A stretch of DNA of 64,000 nt, from NCBI GenBank assembly GCA_030144725.1, contig JASKMD010000026.1, positions 6,999,838 through 7,063,837 on the forward strand, read 5' to 3'. Shown here piece by piece: positions 11,515 to 22,735 of this stretch. Under the pieces are notes generated by a model. That model was not told where the DNA came from. It ran no database searches and saw only the letters and a list, made by a program, of their open reading frames with translations. A program made the position numbers and the translations under genes. Within the stretch, counting starts at the first letter, position 1. The number at the start of each line of letters is the position of its first letter. The DNA is from Haematococcus lacustris (Eukaryota > Chlorophyta > Chlorophyceae > Chlamydomonadales > Haematococcaceae).

Positions 11515-13860
11515 AGCAGAGGGTCTGGTGTGGTGCCGCAACCCTGTGGACCAGGACTCTGCGGTGTGGAGCCAGGACCTTGTAGGTGTGCAGCAAGACC
11601 CTGTGGTGTAGAGCCAGGACCCTGTGATGTGGTGCCAGGACCCTGTGGTGAGGGACCAGGACCCTGTGGTGCCAGGACCCTGTGGTGAGGGACCAGGACC
11701 CTGTGGTGCCAGAACCCTGTGGTGAGGGGCCAGGACCCTGTAGGTGTGCAGCAGGACCCTGTGGTGAGGGACCAGGACCCTGTGGTGCCAGGACCCTGTG
11801 GTGAGGGACCAGGACCCTGTGGTGCCAGAACCCTGTGGTGAGGGGCCAGGACCCTGTAGGTGTGCAGCAGGACCCTGTGGTGAGGGACCAGGACCCTGTG
11901 GTGCCAGGACCCTGTGGTGAGGGACCAGGACCCTGTGGTGCCAGAACCCTGTGGTGAGGGGCCAGGACCCTGTAGGTGTGCAGCAGGACCCTGTGGTGAG
12001 GTGCCAGGACCCTGTGGTAACAGGACCCTGTAGGCGTGCGGCAAAACCCTGTAGCCAAACGTCGCAGGACCCTGTAGGCGTGCGGCAGAACCCTGTAGCC
12101 AAACGTCACAGGACCCTGTAGGCGTGCGGCAGGACCCTGTGGCCAAACGTCGCAGGACCCTGTAGGCGTGCGGCAGGACCCTGTAGACATGTGTCGCAGG
12201 ACCCTGTAGCCGTGCGGCAGAACCCTGTAGACGTGTGTCGCAGGACCCTGTAGGCGTGCGGCAAAACCCTGTAGACAAACGTCGCAGGACCCTGTAGGCG
12301 TGCGGCAGAACCCTGTAGCCAAATGTCGCAGGACCCTGTAGGCGTACGGCAGAACCCTGTAGACATGTGTCGCAGGACCCTGTAGGCGTGCGGCAGGACC
12401 CTGTAGCCAAACATCGCAGGACCCTGTAGCATGCGGCTGAACCCTGTAGACGTGTGTCGCAGGACCCTGTAGGCGTGCGGCAGAACCCTGTAGACGTGTG
12501 TTGCAGGACCCTGTAGGCGTGCGGCAGAACCCTGTAGACATGGGTCGCACAACCCTGTAGGCCGTGCGGCAGGACCCTGTAGACATGTGTCGCAGGACCC
12601 TGTAGGCGTGCGGCAAAACCCTGTAGACAAACGTCGCAGGACCCTGTAGGCGTGCGCCTGGACCCTGTAGCCAAACGTCGCAGGACCCGGTAGCCGTGCG
12701 GCAGAACCCTGTAGACATGGGTCGCACAACCCTGTAGGCGTGCGGCAGGACCCTGTAGACATGTGTCGCAGGACCCTGTAGCCGTGCGGCAGAACCCTGT
12801 AGACGTGTGTCGCAGGACCCTGTAGGCGTGCGGCAAAACCCTGTAGACAAACGACGCAGGACCCTGTAGCCGTGCGGCAGAACCCTGTAGACATGTGTCG
12901 CAGGACCCTGTAGGCGTGCGGCAAAACCCTGTAGACAAACGTCGCAGGACCCTGTAGACGTGCGCCTGGACCCTGTAGCCAAACGTCGCAGGACCCGGTA
13001 GCCGTGCGGCAGAACCCTGTAGACGTGTGTCGCAGGACCCTGTAGGCGTGCGGCAGAACCCTGTAGCCAAACGTCGCAGGACCCTGTAGCCGTGCGGCAG
13101 AACCCTGTAGCCAAACGTCGCAGGACCCTGTAGGCGTGCGGCAAAACCCTGTAGACAAACGTCGCAGGACCCTGTAGCCGTGCGCCAGGACCCTGTAGAC
13201 AAACGTCGCAGGACCCTGTAGCCCCAAACCTGGTGGTATGGTGCCAGGACCCTGTGGGGTGTTGCCAGGACCCTGTGGGCCAGACCATGTGGTGTGGTGC
13301 CAGAACCCTGTGGTGTGATGCCAGGACCCTGTGGGCCAGACCATGTGGTGTGGTGCCAGAACCCTGTGGTGTGATGCCATGACCCTGTAATGCCAGGACC
13401 CTGTGGTGTGGTGCCAGAACCCTGTGGTCCAGGACCCTGTGGGTGTGCAGCAGGACCCTGTAGGCCCAAACCTGGTGGTATGGTGCCAGAACCCTGTGGT
13501 GTGGTGCCAGGACCCTGTGGGCCAGGACCCTGTGGTGAGGGACCAGGACCCTGTGGTTCCAGGACCCTGTCATGTGGTACCAGGACCCTGTTGGCCAGGA
13601 CCCTGTAGGTGTGCAGCAGGACCCTGTAGGCCAAAACCTAGTGGTATGGTGCCAGGACCCTGTGGTGTGGTGCCAGGACCCTGTGAGCCAGAACCCTGTG
13701 GTGAGGTACCAGGACCCTGTGGTGTGGTGCCAGGACCCTGTGGTGTGGTGCCAGGACCCTGTAAGCCAGGACCCTGTGGTGTGGTGCCAGGACCCTGTGA
13801 GCCACAACCCTGTGGTGAGGTACCAGGACCCTGTGGAGAAAGACACTCATCGTAGGACCC
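11515..13860 (+). repeat. 2.3-kb array built on (G)GACCCTGT
   Basis: Dozens of copies of CAGGACCCTGT or CAGAACCCTGT at 20-35 bp spacing. Sub-blocks differ by spacer: GGTGAGGGACCAGGACC (11.6-12.0 kb), AGGCGTGCGGCA alternating with ACAAACGTCGC and ACATGTGTCGC (12.0-13.2 kb), and GGTGTGGTGCC (13.2-13.85 kb). The block starts about 40 bp after the stop codon of the dioxygenase gene. Long open frames across it on both strands come from the repeat and are not treated as genes. Interpretation as a subterminal repeat array of a DNA transposon is inference. Confidence 0.9.
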
Positions 13861-14058
13861 TGTACAGGGTCCTGGCACACATGGTCAAATGCATCCAAAC
13901 GGGGTCAACAGGACCAACCACAAGCTATGGAGGAACCTAACATGGTTCTATCACATAGAGATGCAAGAAATGATTAAAACATCTACACTCATAAGGTACA
14001 CAGGACCCTGTACAGGGTCCTACGACCATGGTGACTCAAGGACCCTGTACAGGGTCCT
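13854..14058. repeat. Three perfect 20-bp palindromes AGGACCCTGTACAGGGTCCT
   Basis: Copies at 13854-13873, 14002-14021 and 14039-14058 close the GGACCCTGT array. Each is two array words head to head around a TA centre. They could be dimer binding sites or the terminus of the element. Confidence 0.85.
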
Positions 14059-14065
14059 AGGACAC

Positions 14066-14365
14066 GGGCCATAGCTCATCACTGGCTGAGACTTTTTGCA
14101 TGCCACCTACTAGGTTGGGCAGCTGTAACCACCCTTTACAATCGCTCATACTCACATTTCATGAAAAGTCACTTTGGTCACACGGTGCCAACTCCCTTAG
14201 CCAAAATCAGGGTCTCAGCCCCACACCTGGCCCAGCAACTCGACACCGAGTGAGAATTACACTTTGGCCCATAAAGAGTCTTGACCTCCCCTAGGTCACA
14301 GCAGCCCACATACCAAGTTTCAGACCTCAACTCTCAGGTTTTTCAAGCCAGCCAGGCCTTAATTT
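14066..14365 (+). repeat. Left arm of a 300-bp inverted repeat
   Basis: This arm, beginning GGGCCATAGCTCATCAC, matches the reverse complement of 16099-16397 over nearly the whole length, with scattered substitutions (roughly 90% or more by eye). It starts 8 bp after the last 20-bp palindrome. Confidence 0.85.
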
Positions 14366-16098
14366 GCACGAGTGGTGACGATTTGTCAACGGAAGCAAAC
14401 ATGGGACATGGGTACTGGATGCACTCACCCATAGAGTAGGGAGTTGTAGAGCTGGCAGATGGAGGGGCAGGTGTAGCAGCCATCCATTACAACCCACCAT
14501 CCTTTGTCCTCACCTCAGTAGAGCGTGCAAGGTGGAAGAGTAGGGAGGGGAGGGCAGGTGGTTGCGATGTCAGGGGGGTAAGGCGCGGGGGAGGGGGAAA
14601 AGGGGGTAGGAGGGTAGAGAAGGAGGGTGGGGTGGGGTATGGGGGAAAGGAAAGGAGAGGGGGAGGGAGGGAGGGAGGGAGGGAGGGAGGGAGGGAGGGA
14701 GGGAGGGAGGGAGGGAGGGAGGGAGGGAGGGAGGGAGGGAGGGAGGGAGGGAGGGAGGGAGGGAGGGAGGGAGGGAGGGAGGGAGGGAGGGAGGGAGGGA
14801 GGGAGGGAGGGAGGGAGGGAGGGAGGGAGGGAGGGAGGGAGGGAGGGAGGGAGGGAGGGGGGGAGGGAGGGAGGGAGGGAGGGAGGGTGGGTCTGTCAAA
14901 CCTGCAGCAAACACGGGGCATGATAGTTGTGTAGGCTGTGTAGGCTAGGTTAAGGAGCGGGGCCACTCACCGCTTGCTCCCTGATCCTCCATGCTCCTCC
15001 ATGCTTCATCCTCGTTGGCTCTTACCTTGGTCCTACCTTTGTAGTGGGACGGGCTGCTATCGAGAAGGTACGGGGTAACGGTTGCCAGGAGGGGAGGGAG
15101 AGAGTGTAAGGGAGGGAGGTGCTGGAGAGGGGGGTAGGGGGGGAGGAAGGGTAGGAAGGGGAGGGAGGAAGGGGAGAGAAAGGGAAAGGATGGTAAAGGG
15201 TTGTGGACCTGCGGCAAGGAGGTGACAGGTTGTCAAAGGAGGAGCAATGTATGGTGGGTACAAGATGCACTCACCAAATTTGATGCACAAGGGGCAGGGA
15301 AGATGGGCTCGGAGATGGTGGTTACATGTCAAAGGCAAAAAGGGGCAAATGGGTTGCTGCATGTGAAACGGTGCATTACCTCGCAACGCATTGGCTACAC
15401 GCAAAGCGTGGAGAGGTAATGCATCGTGTATCACCGCGCAACGCGTGGCTACGGAGTTGGCTGAGATCTCGAGGTTGCGAGATTGGCTAGGAGGCTGGCC
15501 GCTACGTGAGATGTGGCTGCCTGGCCGACTGTGGCTGCCTGGCTGCGATGTGGCGATGTTGCGTGGTCTGCTGGCTCAGTGGCCGCCTGGCTACCTAGCC
15601 TGGCTACCGAATTGAGGGCAGGGGCTACCGAATTGAGGGCGTGAAGGGCGGCACGAACGGCACGAACGGCAGATCGGCTTGCAAGTTAGACATGAAATAT
15701 GAAAAACTAACATGCGCCCAGTACGCGGCGTAGTCAACTAGCGTCGATCCTAGTCATGCTAGGAACGTAGCCGCAGCTAGTGCCAGCTAGAAGGTCAGCC
15801 TTGAGGATGAGCAACCTAGAAACTCAGCCTCGCAGCCTTGCAGCCACACTGCCCCGCGACCCGCATCTAGGTAGGCAGGCGCCTTGCAACCAGCCTCGCA
15901 GCCTCGCAGCCTTGCAACCAGCCTCGCAGTCAGGCCCAGCTCAAGTCAAGCTCAGCTCGCTCCCAGCCACATCGCAGATAGCTAGCTAGCTCAGACACAC
16001 AAGGTTGTTTCAACTAGCGTTGCAGCCATTTCCATTTTTCCATAACGCAGCCAACCTCGAAGCTAGGCGTACAGCCATTTACGTAGCAACACTCCGGC
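14366..16098. other. Interior of the inverted repeat; no gene seen
   Basis: Contains the GGGA microsatellite, a purine/pyrimidine-rich stretch to about 15190, and short self-similar pieces (CTCGCAGCCTTGCA words at 15830-15940). No reading frame with recognisable protein character was found. Confidence 0.5.
14659..14887 (+). repeat. (GGGA)n microsatellite, about 57 units
   Basis: Uninterrupted GGGA tetranucleotides apart from one extra G near 14859. Both-strand reading frames across it are artefacts of a 4-bp unit. Confidence 0.97.
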
Positions 16099-16397
16099 AA
16101 ATTAAGGCCTGGCTGGCTTGGAAAACTTGAGAGTTCAGTTCTGAAACTTGGTATGTAGGCTGCTGTGACCTAGGGGAGTACAAGACTCTCTTGGGCCAAA
16201 GTGTAATTCTTTGTCGTTGGGGAGTTGCTGAACCAGGTGTAGGGCTCTGACCCTGATTTTGGCTAAGGGAGTTGGCACCGTGTGACCAAAGTCACTTTTC
16301 ATGAAATGTGAGTATGAGCGTTTGTTCAGGATGGTTACAGCTGTCCAACCTAGTAGGTGGCATGCAAAAAGTCCCAGCCTGTGATGAGCTATGGCCC
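16099..16397 (-). repeat. Right arm of the 300-bp inverted repeat
   Basis: Inverted copy of 14066-14365, ending GTGATGAGCTATGGCCCC. Palindrome-type repeats begin 9 bp outside it, mirroring the arrangement on the left side. Confidence 0.85.
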
Positions 16398-16405
16398 CTT
16401 GTAGG

Positions 16406-16660
16406 TGACCCTGCGGAGGGTCAAGTACCCCTCTTGGCCGAAGTGGGGGTGACTTGACCCTCCGCAGGGTCAGGCGTGACCCTCCGCAGGGTTTTGTGAC
16501 CCTCCGCAGGGTCAGGCGTGACCCTCCACAGGGTTTTGTGACCCTGCGCAGGGTCAAGTACTCCTCTTGCCCCAAGGGCGGGTGACCTGACCCTGCGGAG
16601 GCCTGACCCTGCGGAGGGTCACACTGACCCTGCGGAGAATATGTGCGAACCTGCGGAGGG
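16406..16660. repeat. GACCCTGCGGAGGGTC palindrome-type repeats
   Basis: About ten copies of GACCCT(GCGG/CCGC)AGGGTC or half-sites, in both orientations, some separated by AAGTACCCCTCTTGGCC. Same GACCCT...AGGGTC half-sites as the 13.9-14.06 kb palindromes, but with a four-base centre CCGC/GCGG in place of GTAC. Confidence 0.85.
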
Positions 16661-16670
16661 TCACACTAAA

Positions 16671-16800
16671 ACCGCGATTACAGCTCAACCACTTCGAGTT
16701 AGACGGAGTTATTGACGGCGATGGGTCGCCCTTGCGATGGGCTATCCGCGGTATACCTCAGCGGAAACTGCCGTCTCGGCCTTAATTACCCGGAGTGAAG
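16671..16800 (+). repeat. Dispersed about 130-bp repeat, copy 1
   Basis: GATTACAGCTCA..CACTTCGAGT and TATTGACGGCGATGGG..GGGCTATCCG..GTA(T/C)ACCT are shared in order and spacing with 58389-58520. Identity of the family is unknown; no tRNA-like box A/B pair was convincing. Confidence 0.65.
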
Positions 16801-18700
16801 CTCAGCCCCGCAGTCCAGCCACTTCACCAGCATCGCGACACAGCTACACAACCTCGCAAAGTCGCAGCCACGCAGCCACGCAAGAAGCCAACGCAGCGAC
16901 ACACTACGAGCAAGCCGCGCCGTCATCCATGCAAACCATGCGAAGTTGTCAAGGTGAGTGGCTATCCCTCTACCTAGCTTAACCACTAGCGTGCCTTTTG
17001 TGTTGCTGCAGGATTAATGGTCCCCTCCCTCCCTCCCTCCCTCCCTCCCTCCCTCCCCGTCACCTCCCCACTGACATCCAAGCCCCCTCCCTTGTTCCAG
17101 CAGATAGAAGAGAGCCCACCCCACCCTTGACTACCCTGGCTCTTTCACCCCCACCACTAACAACACCACTTCAAGGTAAGCGCCAACACCACTCCAAGGT
17201 AAGAGCCAATATTGTACAACACGGAGCAGCACACAGCCACCTGCCCTCCCCTCCCTACCCTTCCCAGCAGCCAAGAGCAAACCTTCACCAACCTACCTTG
17301 GCACCTTGGCGTCACTACGACCCCCTTCCCACCCCCCTCCACACACAAGCCCCCCCTTCCCCCTCTTCTTCCTGACCCTTTCGCTCCCTGCTCCCTGCCA
17401 TTGAGTGGTGGCTGGTGGCTACCGGTAAGTGGCTAACACTCAGTGCCTAGCCTGATCTCCCTACCTGACGTGCACGCCCCTTGGCTGCAGGTCTGATGGG
17501 CAACTCCCTTCCCCTTCCCTTTCCCCGATACACAATCCATCAACACATTCCCCCCTCCCCCGCCCCTGCCCCCGACCCCGTCCCCCCCCTACCCCCGCCC
17601 CCGCTCGCTCCCCTGCCCCTACCCCCGCCCAGCCTTCCTTTCCCTTACACAATCACCCCCTCCCAGTTCATCGACACGCTTCCCCCATCCCCGACCCCGC
17701 CCCCGCTCCCGCTCCTCCCCCCGCCCACACACAAGCTCCCCCTTTCGCTCCCTGCTCCCTGCCCCTCCCCTTCTCTATCCCATGTATACAGATCATCAAC
17801 ACTATTGCCCTCCCTTGTCCCTACCCCCGTCCCCGCCTAGCCCAGCCCCCCGACCACCACCTCCATCACACTCACCTGGAAATACAGCTGTGTACCCCAC
17901 CACTGCTCCCCTCCCCATCCCCTACCCTCCCCATTGCAACCCTCGCTCCCTCCCACCCTCCTCCCACGCTGCACTGCCCCCTCTCACATGGGTGGCAAGG
18001 AGCAACCCTCCCCAACCAGGCAGCAAGTGCGAAAGGCGAATAGCAAGTAATGAGCAGCATGCAGGCAGGAGGTCTCTCCACTCTGCTGCCGGCGCCACTC
18101 AATAGCGTGCTCTTGCTGCTTGCTAGTGCTGCTGCTAATGTGCTTGCTGATCCAAACCTAGCTCTTGCCTGCTTTCAGTGAGAGCATGAAACGTGTACCA
18201 TGGCATGTCCCCTCTGCCCGCATTGCTAGGTGAGTGCCACTCCACCCCAACCAACCCTGCCCACACCAACCCGCCCCTGCTGCTGCTGCTGCTGCCCCCC
18301 TGCCCCCAATCACCTCCCCCTCATTTGCTCCGGTGAGTGGTGAGTCCACGGTGACAGCTTACAAGGAGCCAGCAAGGCGCATTGCGCAAAACGGAGCACC
18401 AAGGCGTAAGCGGTGAGTGGTTTGCCCTTGCCTTTCAGTGTCCATTATCATCCAGCCTAACCACTAGCACGCACTGTGTTTGCTGCAGGTCTCCTTTCCC
18501 CTCCCCCCATCCCCCACCCCACCTCACCCTCCTACTCTACCCTCGTACCCTAAATTCCCCTTCCCCCTCGCCTTCTACCCCCTGACAGCGCAGACACCTG
18601 CCCTCCCCTCCCCCGCCCTTGCCCCCGACCCCGCCCCCCCTACTCCCGCCCACGCCCAGCCCAGCCCCCCCGACCACCACCTCTAACTACACCGTTACAG
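16801..18700 (+). other. Pro-rich, intron-containing gene-like tract
   Basis: Several intron-like units recur: donor GTGAGTGG, branch-like CTAACCACTAG, acceptor TTGCTGCAG (16950-17012, 18414-18489, and a variant at 17420-17490), separating C-rich segments that would encode Pro-rich peptides. No conserved domain was seen. A related arrangement occurs at 48.7-49.1 kb. It may be a decayed or transposon-carried gene; exon frames are not reliable. Confidence 0.35.
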
Positions 18701-18939
18701 TCACCTGGAGCAGGCAGGGGTTGGTCGCTGTGTGGCGAGTGCTGTTGCTGCTGCTTCATGGACGGCTACGTGCTGGGTGGGTTCGCAGACTGCCTGCCCT
18801 CACCACACCAACCTGCCCTGCCCTGCTGACTTGCCCTGCCCTGCTGAAGCTGGGACCAATGCTGGCTTGACTGCCATTGCCTGGCCTGGCCTGCAGCCCA
18901 GCTTGCTAGGCTGCCTGCTGACCTGCCGGACCTGCCCTG

Positions 18940-19500
18940 GTCTGATCTGGTTGGCCGAGTCTTTTATCTTCACCGCCCACTCCATTGTGCCATGTGGGCA
19001 AACTACAAAGCTACGTCTGTCTGCTGGCATTGCCCTCCAGCGCATGACGTACGGCTGCATGACGGTGGGCGTGTCTGTGCGCGCCGCCCTGACCAATGCC
19101 ATCTGCCGCAAGTCCTTTGCCATGGCCAGCATTACCAAGGAGATGGCCTCAGGTGCAGTGTCCTTTGTGGCCAGTGACATCATCAAGATCTTTGATGGCA
19201 TCCAGGCAAGGCGTGGGGCGAGGCGTAGTACCTGCTGCCAGGTGTGCTGCTGATGGGCTGCTGCTGGCCTGCTGCTATGGCTGCTGCTGCGCTTGCCAGG
19301 GCAGGTACTACGCTGAGTGGGCTGTTGCTGGCTGGCGCTGCCCCTTGCCAGGTACTACGCCTGGGAGCAGTTCTTTGAGAAGACCTACACTGCACCTTCA
19401 CCTGCTTGGTCTGGAGCCATTTGTTCTATGCCTTCACCAGCCATCTGCCCTTGGCTGCGGTGCTGCAACCTGTGTTGGATGTACCGCCGTCAGGTGAGGT
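18940..19500 (+). pseudogene. Fragment of an ABCC (MRP-type) ABC transporter membrane domain
   Basis: One exon-like block (about 18955-19204) reads VSVRAALTNAICRKSFAMAS, then a segment ending SFVASDIIKIFDGIQ. This matches the conserved first cytoplasmic stretch of ABCC transmembrane domains (VRAALTTAIYRKSL...VSFMASD..K..DG). A second block near 19349 reads YYAWEQFFEK, like the KYYAWE motif of the same family. The intervening sequence is GC-rich with repeated CTGCTGGC words. No nucleotide-binding domain (Walker A/B) is present nearby, so this is a gene fragment, perhaps captured by a mobile element. Confidence 0.6.
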
Positions 19501-19904
19501 GCAGGGTGGGCAGGCTTGAGGAAGCCTTGGCGGAAGGTGGGAGGCTGGACAACAAGGGGTCAGGGCTAGGGCAGCAGGCGGCAGGGTGGTGTCGAGGTCA
19601 GGCTGGGGAAGGGAGCTGCTGGTCTCACGGCTGCATGGTCTGGCTTGCAAAGATATACAGTGAGAGCAGAAGAAAGGTTCATGTTTCATGTGCTGCCATC
19701 ATGACAGGTGGACAGCTCAATCCCCAAAGCTGTGTTGTCAGATTGGTGTAGGTCAGGTGTGCGAGCTGATCAGCAGCTATGGCCTGATGCCACGGTACCC
19801 TGCACGCGTCATGAAACTCACTTGTTCTGAATGTGCATGCCTGTGGGTGCAGAGGATGATGGTGGTACGAATCCTCCATTGGTGGATGTAGGTGCAGCAC
19901 CAGA

Positions 19905-20850
19905 CCTTCAGTACTGGTCAGCCAGCCAGTACTAGTCAGCCAGCCAGTACTGGTCTCAGCCAGCCAACCAGTACTGGTCAGCCAGCCAGTACTGGTCTCA
20001 GCCAGCCAACCAGTACTGGTCAGCCAGCCAGCCAGTACTGGTCACAGCAAGCCAGCCAGTACTGGTCAGCCAGCCAGTACTGGTCACAGCCAGCCAGCCA
20101 GTACTGGTCAGCCAGCCAGTACTGGTCACAGCCAGCCAACCAGTACTGGTCAGCCAGCCAGTACTGGTCTCAGCCAGCCAACCAGTACTGGTCTCAGCCA
20201 GCCAACCAGTACTGGTCAGCCAGCCAGTACTGGTCAGCCAGCCAGTACTGGTCTCAACCAGCCAGCCAGTACTGGTCAGCCAGCCAGTACTGGTCACAGT
20301 TAGCCAGCCAGTACTGGTCAGCCAGCCAGTACTGGTCACAGCCAGCTGACCAGTACTGGACAGCCAGCCATCCAGCACTGGTCAGCCAGCCAGTACTGGT
20401 CTCAGCCAGCCAACCAGTACTGGTCAGCCAGCCAGTACTGGTCAGCCAGCCAGTACTGGTCTCAGCCAGCCAACCAGTACTGGTCAGCCAGCCAGTACTG
20501 GTCAGCCAGCCAGTACTGGTCACAGCCAGCCAACCAGTACTGGTCAGCCAGCCAGTACTGGTCAGCTAGCCAGTACTGGTCAGCCAGCCAGTACTGGTCT
20601 CAGCCAGCCAGCCAGTACTGGTCACAGCCAGCCAGCCGGTACTGGTCAGCCAGCCAGTACTGGTCACAGCCAGCCAACCAGTACTGGTCAGCCAGCCAGT
20701 ACTGGTCTCAGCCAGCCAGCCAGTACTAGTCAGCCAGCCAGTACTGGTCATAGCCAGCCAGCCAGTACTGGTCAGCCAGCCAGTACTGGTCAGCCAGCCA
20801 GTACTGGTCACAGCCAGCCAGTACTGGTCACAGCCAGCCAGCTAGACTCT
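19905..20850 (+). repeat. Array of CAGCCAGCCAGTACTGGT repeats
   Basis: About 45 copies of CCAGTACTGG, a perfect 10-bp palindrome, in units of roughly 20-24 bp (CAGCCAGCCAGTACTGGTCA, with CACAG or CTCAG variants). Confidence 0.95.
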
Positions 20851-21711
20851 GTGTCACTTTGCAGGGGCTGGAGCATGGACGAGTACCTTCATTACGTCAA
20901 GGTCGTTGGACCTTATCTAAAAGACTTAGGACAACCAGCACATGAGATTGTGGAGGTTGTTAGTTGACGCTACATAGCTTGATGGTTGTGTGGCGCTGTG
21001 TGCTATGTAACATTGTGATAACCAGGAGTGGGTCATAGCATGTGCATGTGGTTATAGCATGTTGTCCTCATGGTGATATGTACTCAGTATACCTTGCAAC
21101 ATCTGCAGCTCAGTATCACGTGTAAGTACATCCAACGGCTCTAGCCCAACGTGTAATAATCTCCAGCTTGGTAACCGTTTCCGAGCAAGCCCCTTCCTTC
21201 AGCCCTTTACCCAGCCCTTCAGCACTTAAGGGGGTCACACAGCTACCCCATCCCTCTCGTTGCTGCTGCCCCCCTGCCCCCCTGCTGCTGTTGCTGCTGC
21301 CCCCCTGCTACTGCTGCTGCTGCCCCCCTTCCCCCCTGCTGCTGCTGCCGCTGCTGCCCCCCTGCCCCCTGCTACTGCTGCTGCCCCCCTGCCCCACTGC
21401 TGCTTCTGCCGCTGCTGCCCCCCTGCCCCCCTTCCCCCCTGCTGCTGCTGCCGCTGCTGCCCCCCTGCCCCCCTGCTGCTGCTGCTGCTGGCCCCCTGCC
21501 CCCTGCTGTTGCTGCCGCTGCTGGCCCCCAGCCCCCTGCTGCTGCTGCTACTGCTGCCCCCCCTCCCCCCTGCTGCTGCTGCTGATGCTGCCCTCCTGCC
21601 CCCTGCTGCTGCTGCTGCCCCCCTTCCCCCCTGCTGCTGCTGCTGCTGCTGCCCCCCTGCCCCCCTGCTGCTGCTGCTGCTGGCCCCCTGCCCCAAGCTC
21701 CTGCGGTCAGC
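20851..21711. other. Spacer between the two CCAGTACTGG arrays
   Basis: 20851-21230 is unique sequence with no gene recognised. 21250-21700 is a CTG/CCCC-rich low-complexity tract (CTGCTGCTGCCCCCCTGCCCC). The arrays on both sides share the same palindrome, so this may be the centre of one small element. Confidence 0.6.
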
Positions 21712-22735
21712 CAGTACTGGTTGGGGGCCAGCCAGTACTGGTTGTGGGCCAGCCAGTACTGGTTGGGGGCCAGCCAGTACTGGTTGGGGGCCAGCCAGTA
21801 CTGGTTGGGGGTCAGCCAATACTGGTTGGGGGCCAGCCAGTACTGGTTGGGGGCCAGCCAGTACTGGTTGGGGGCCAGCCAGTACTGGTTGGGGGCCAGC
21901 CAGTACTGGTTGGGGGTCAGCCAGTACTGGTTGGGTGTGAACCAGTACTGGTTGGGGGAGGACCAGTACTGGTTGGGTGTGAACCAGTACTGGTTGGCTG
22001 ACCAGTACTGGTTGGGGGTGGACCAGTACTGGTTGGGTGTGGACCAGTACTGGTTGGGGGCCAGCCAGTACTGGTTAGGGGAGGACCAGTACTGGTTGGG
22101 GGTGGACCAGTACTGGTTAGGGGAGGACCAGTACTGGTTGGGGGTGGACCAGTACTGGTTGGGTGTGAACCAGTACTGGTTGGGGGAGGACCAGTACTGG
22201 TTGGGTGTGGACCAGTACTGGTTGGGGGGTGGACCAGTACTGGTTGGGGGTGGACCAGTACTGGTTAGGGGAGGACCAGTACTGGTTGGGGGTGGACCAG
22301 TAATGGTTGGGGGTGGACCAGTACTGGTTGGGGGTGGACCAGTACTGGTTGGGTGTGGACCAGTACTGGTTGGGGGTGGACCAGTACTGGTTGGGTGTGG
22401 ACCAGTACTGGTTGGGGTTGGACCAGTACTGGTTAGGGGTGGACCAGTACTGGTTGGATGTGAACCAGTACTGGTTGGGGGGTGGACCAGTACTGGTTGG
22501 GGGTGGACCAGTACTGGTTGGGGGTGGACCAGTACTGGTTGGGGCTGAACCAGTACTGGGGGGGGGGGTGAACCAGTACTGGTTGGGGGTGAACCAGTAC
22601 TGGTTGGGGGTGAACCAGTACTGGTTGGGGGTGAACCAGTACTGGTTGGGGGTGAACCAGTACTGGGGGGGGGGTGAACCAGTACTGGTTGGGGGTGAAC
22701 CAGTACTGGTTGGGGGTGAACCAGTACTGGTTTTC
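21712..22735 (+). repeat. Array of (A/G)CCAGTACTGGTTGGGGG repeats
   Basis: About 45 copies of CCAGTACTGG with 10-15 bp spacers. Three successive spacer types: GTTGGGGGCCAG, GTTGGGGGTGGA and GTTGGGGGTGAA. It ends abruptly at TTTTCTCG, 80 bp from the end of the LINE fragment. Confidence 0.95.

Noticed and set aside
11441..13846. Very long minus-strand open frames across the GGACCCTGT array
   Set aside because: They are produced by the repeat (VLAPHHRV, TGSWHHTTG periods), occur in several overlapping frames, and have no domain or splice structure.
14570..14934. Open frames reading PPSL or EGGR repeats
   Set aside because: Translations of the GGGA microsatellite.
19905..22735. CRISPR-like appearance of regularly spaced palindromic repeats (also at 12 kb and 47 kb)
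   Set aside because: Spacers are themselves repetitive, units are 20-25 bp, no cas genes are present, and the context is eukaryotic.
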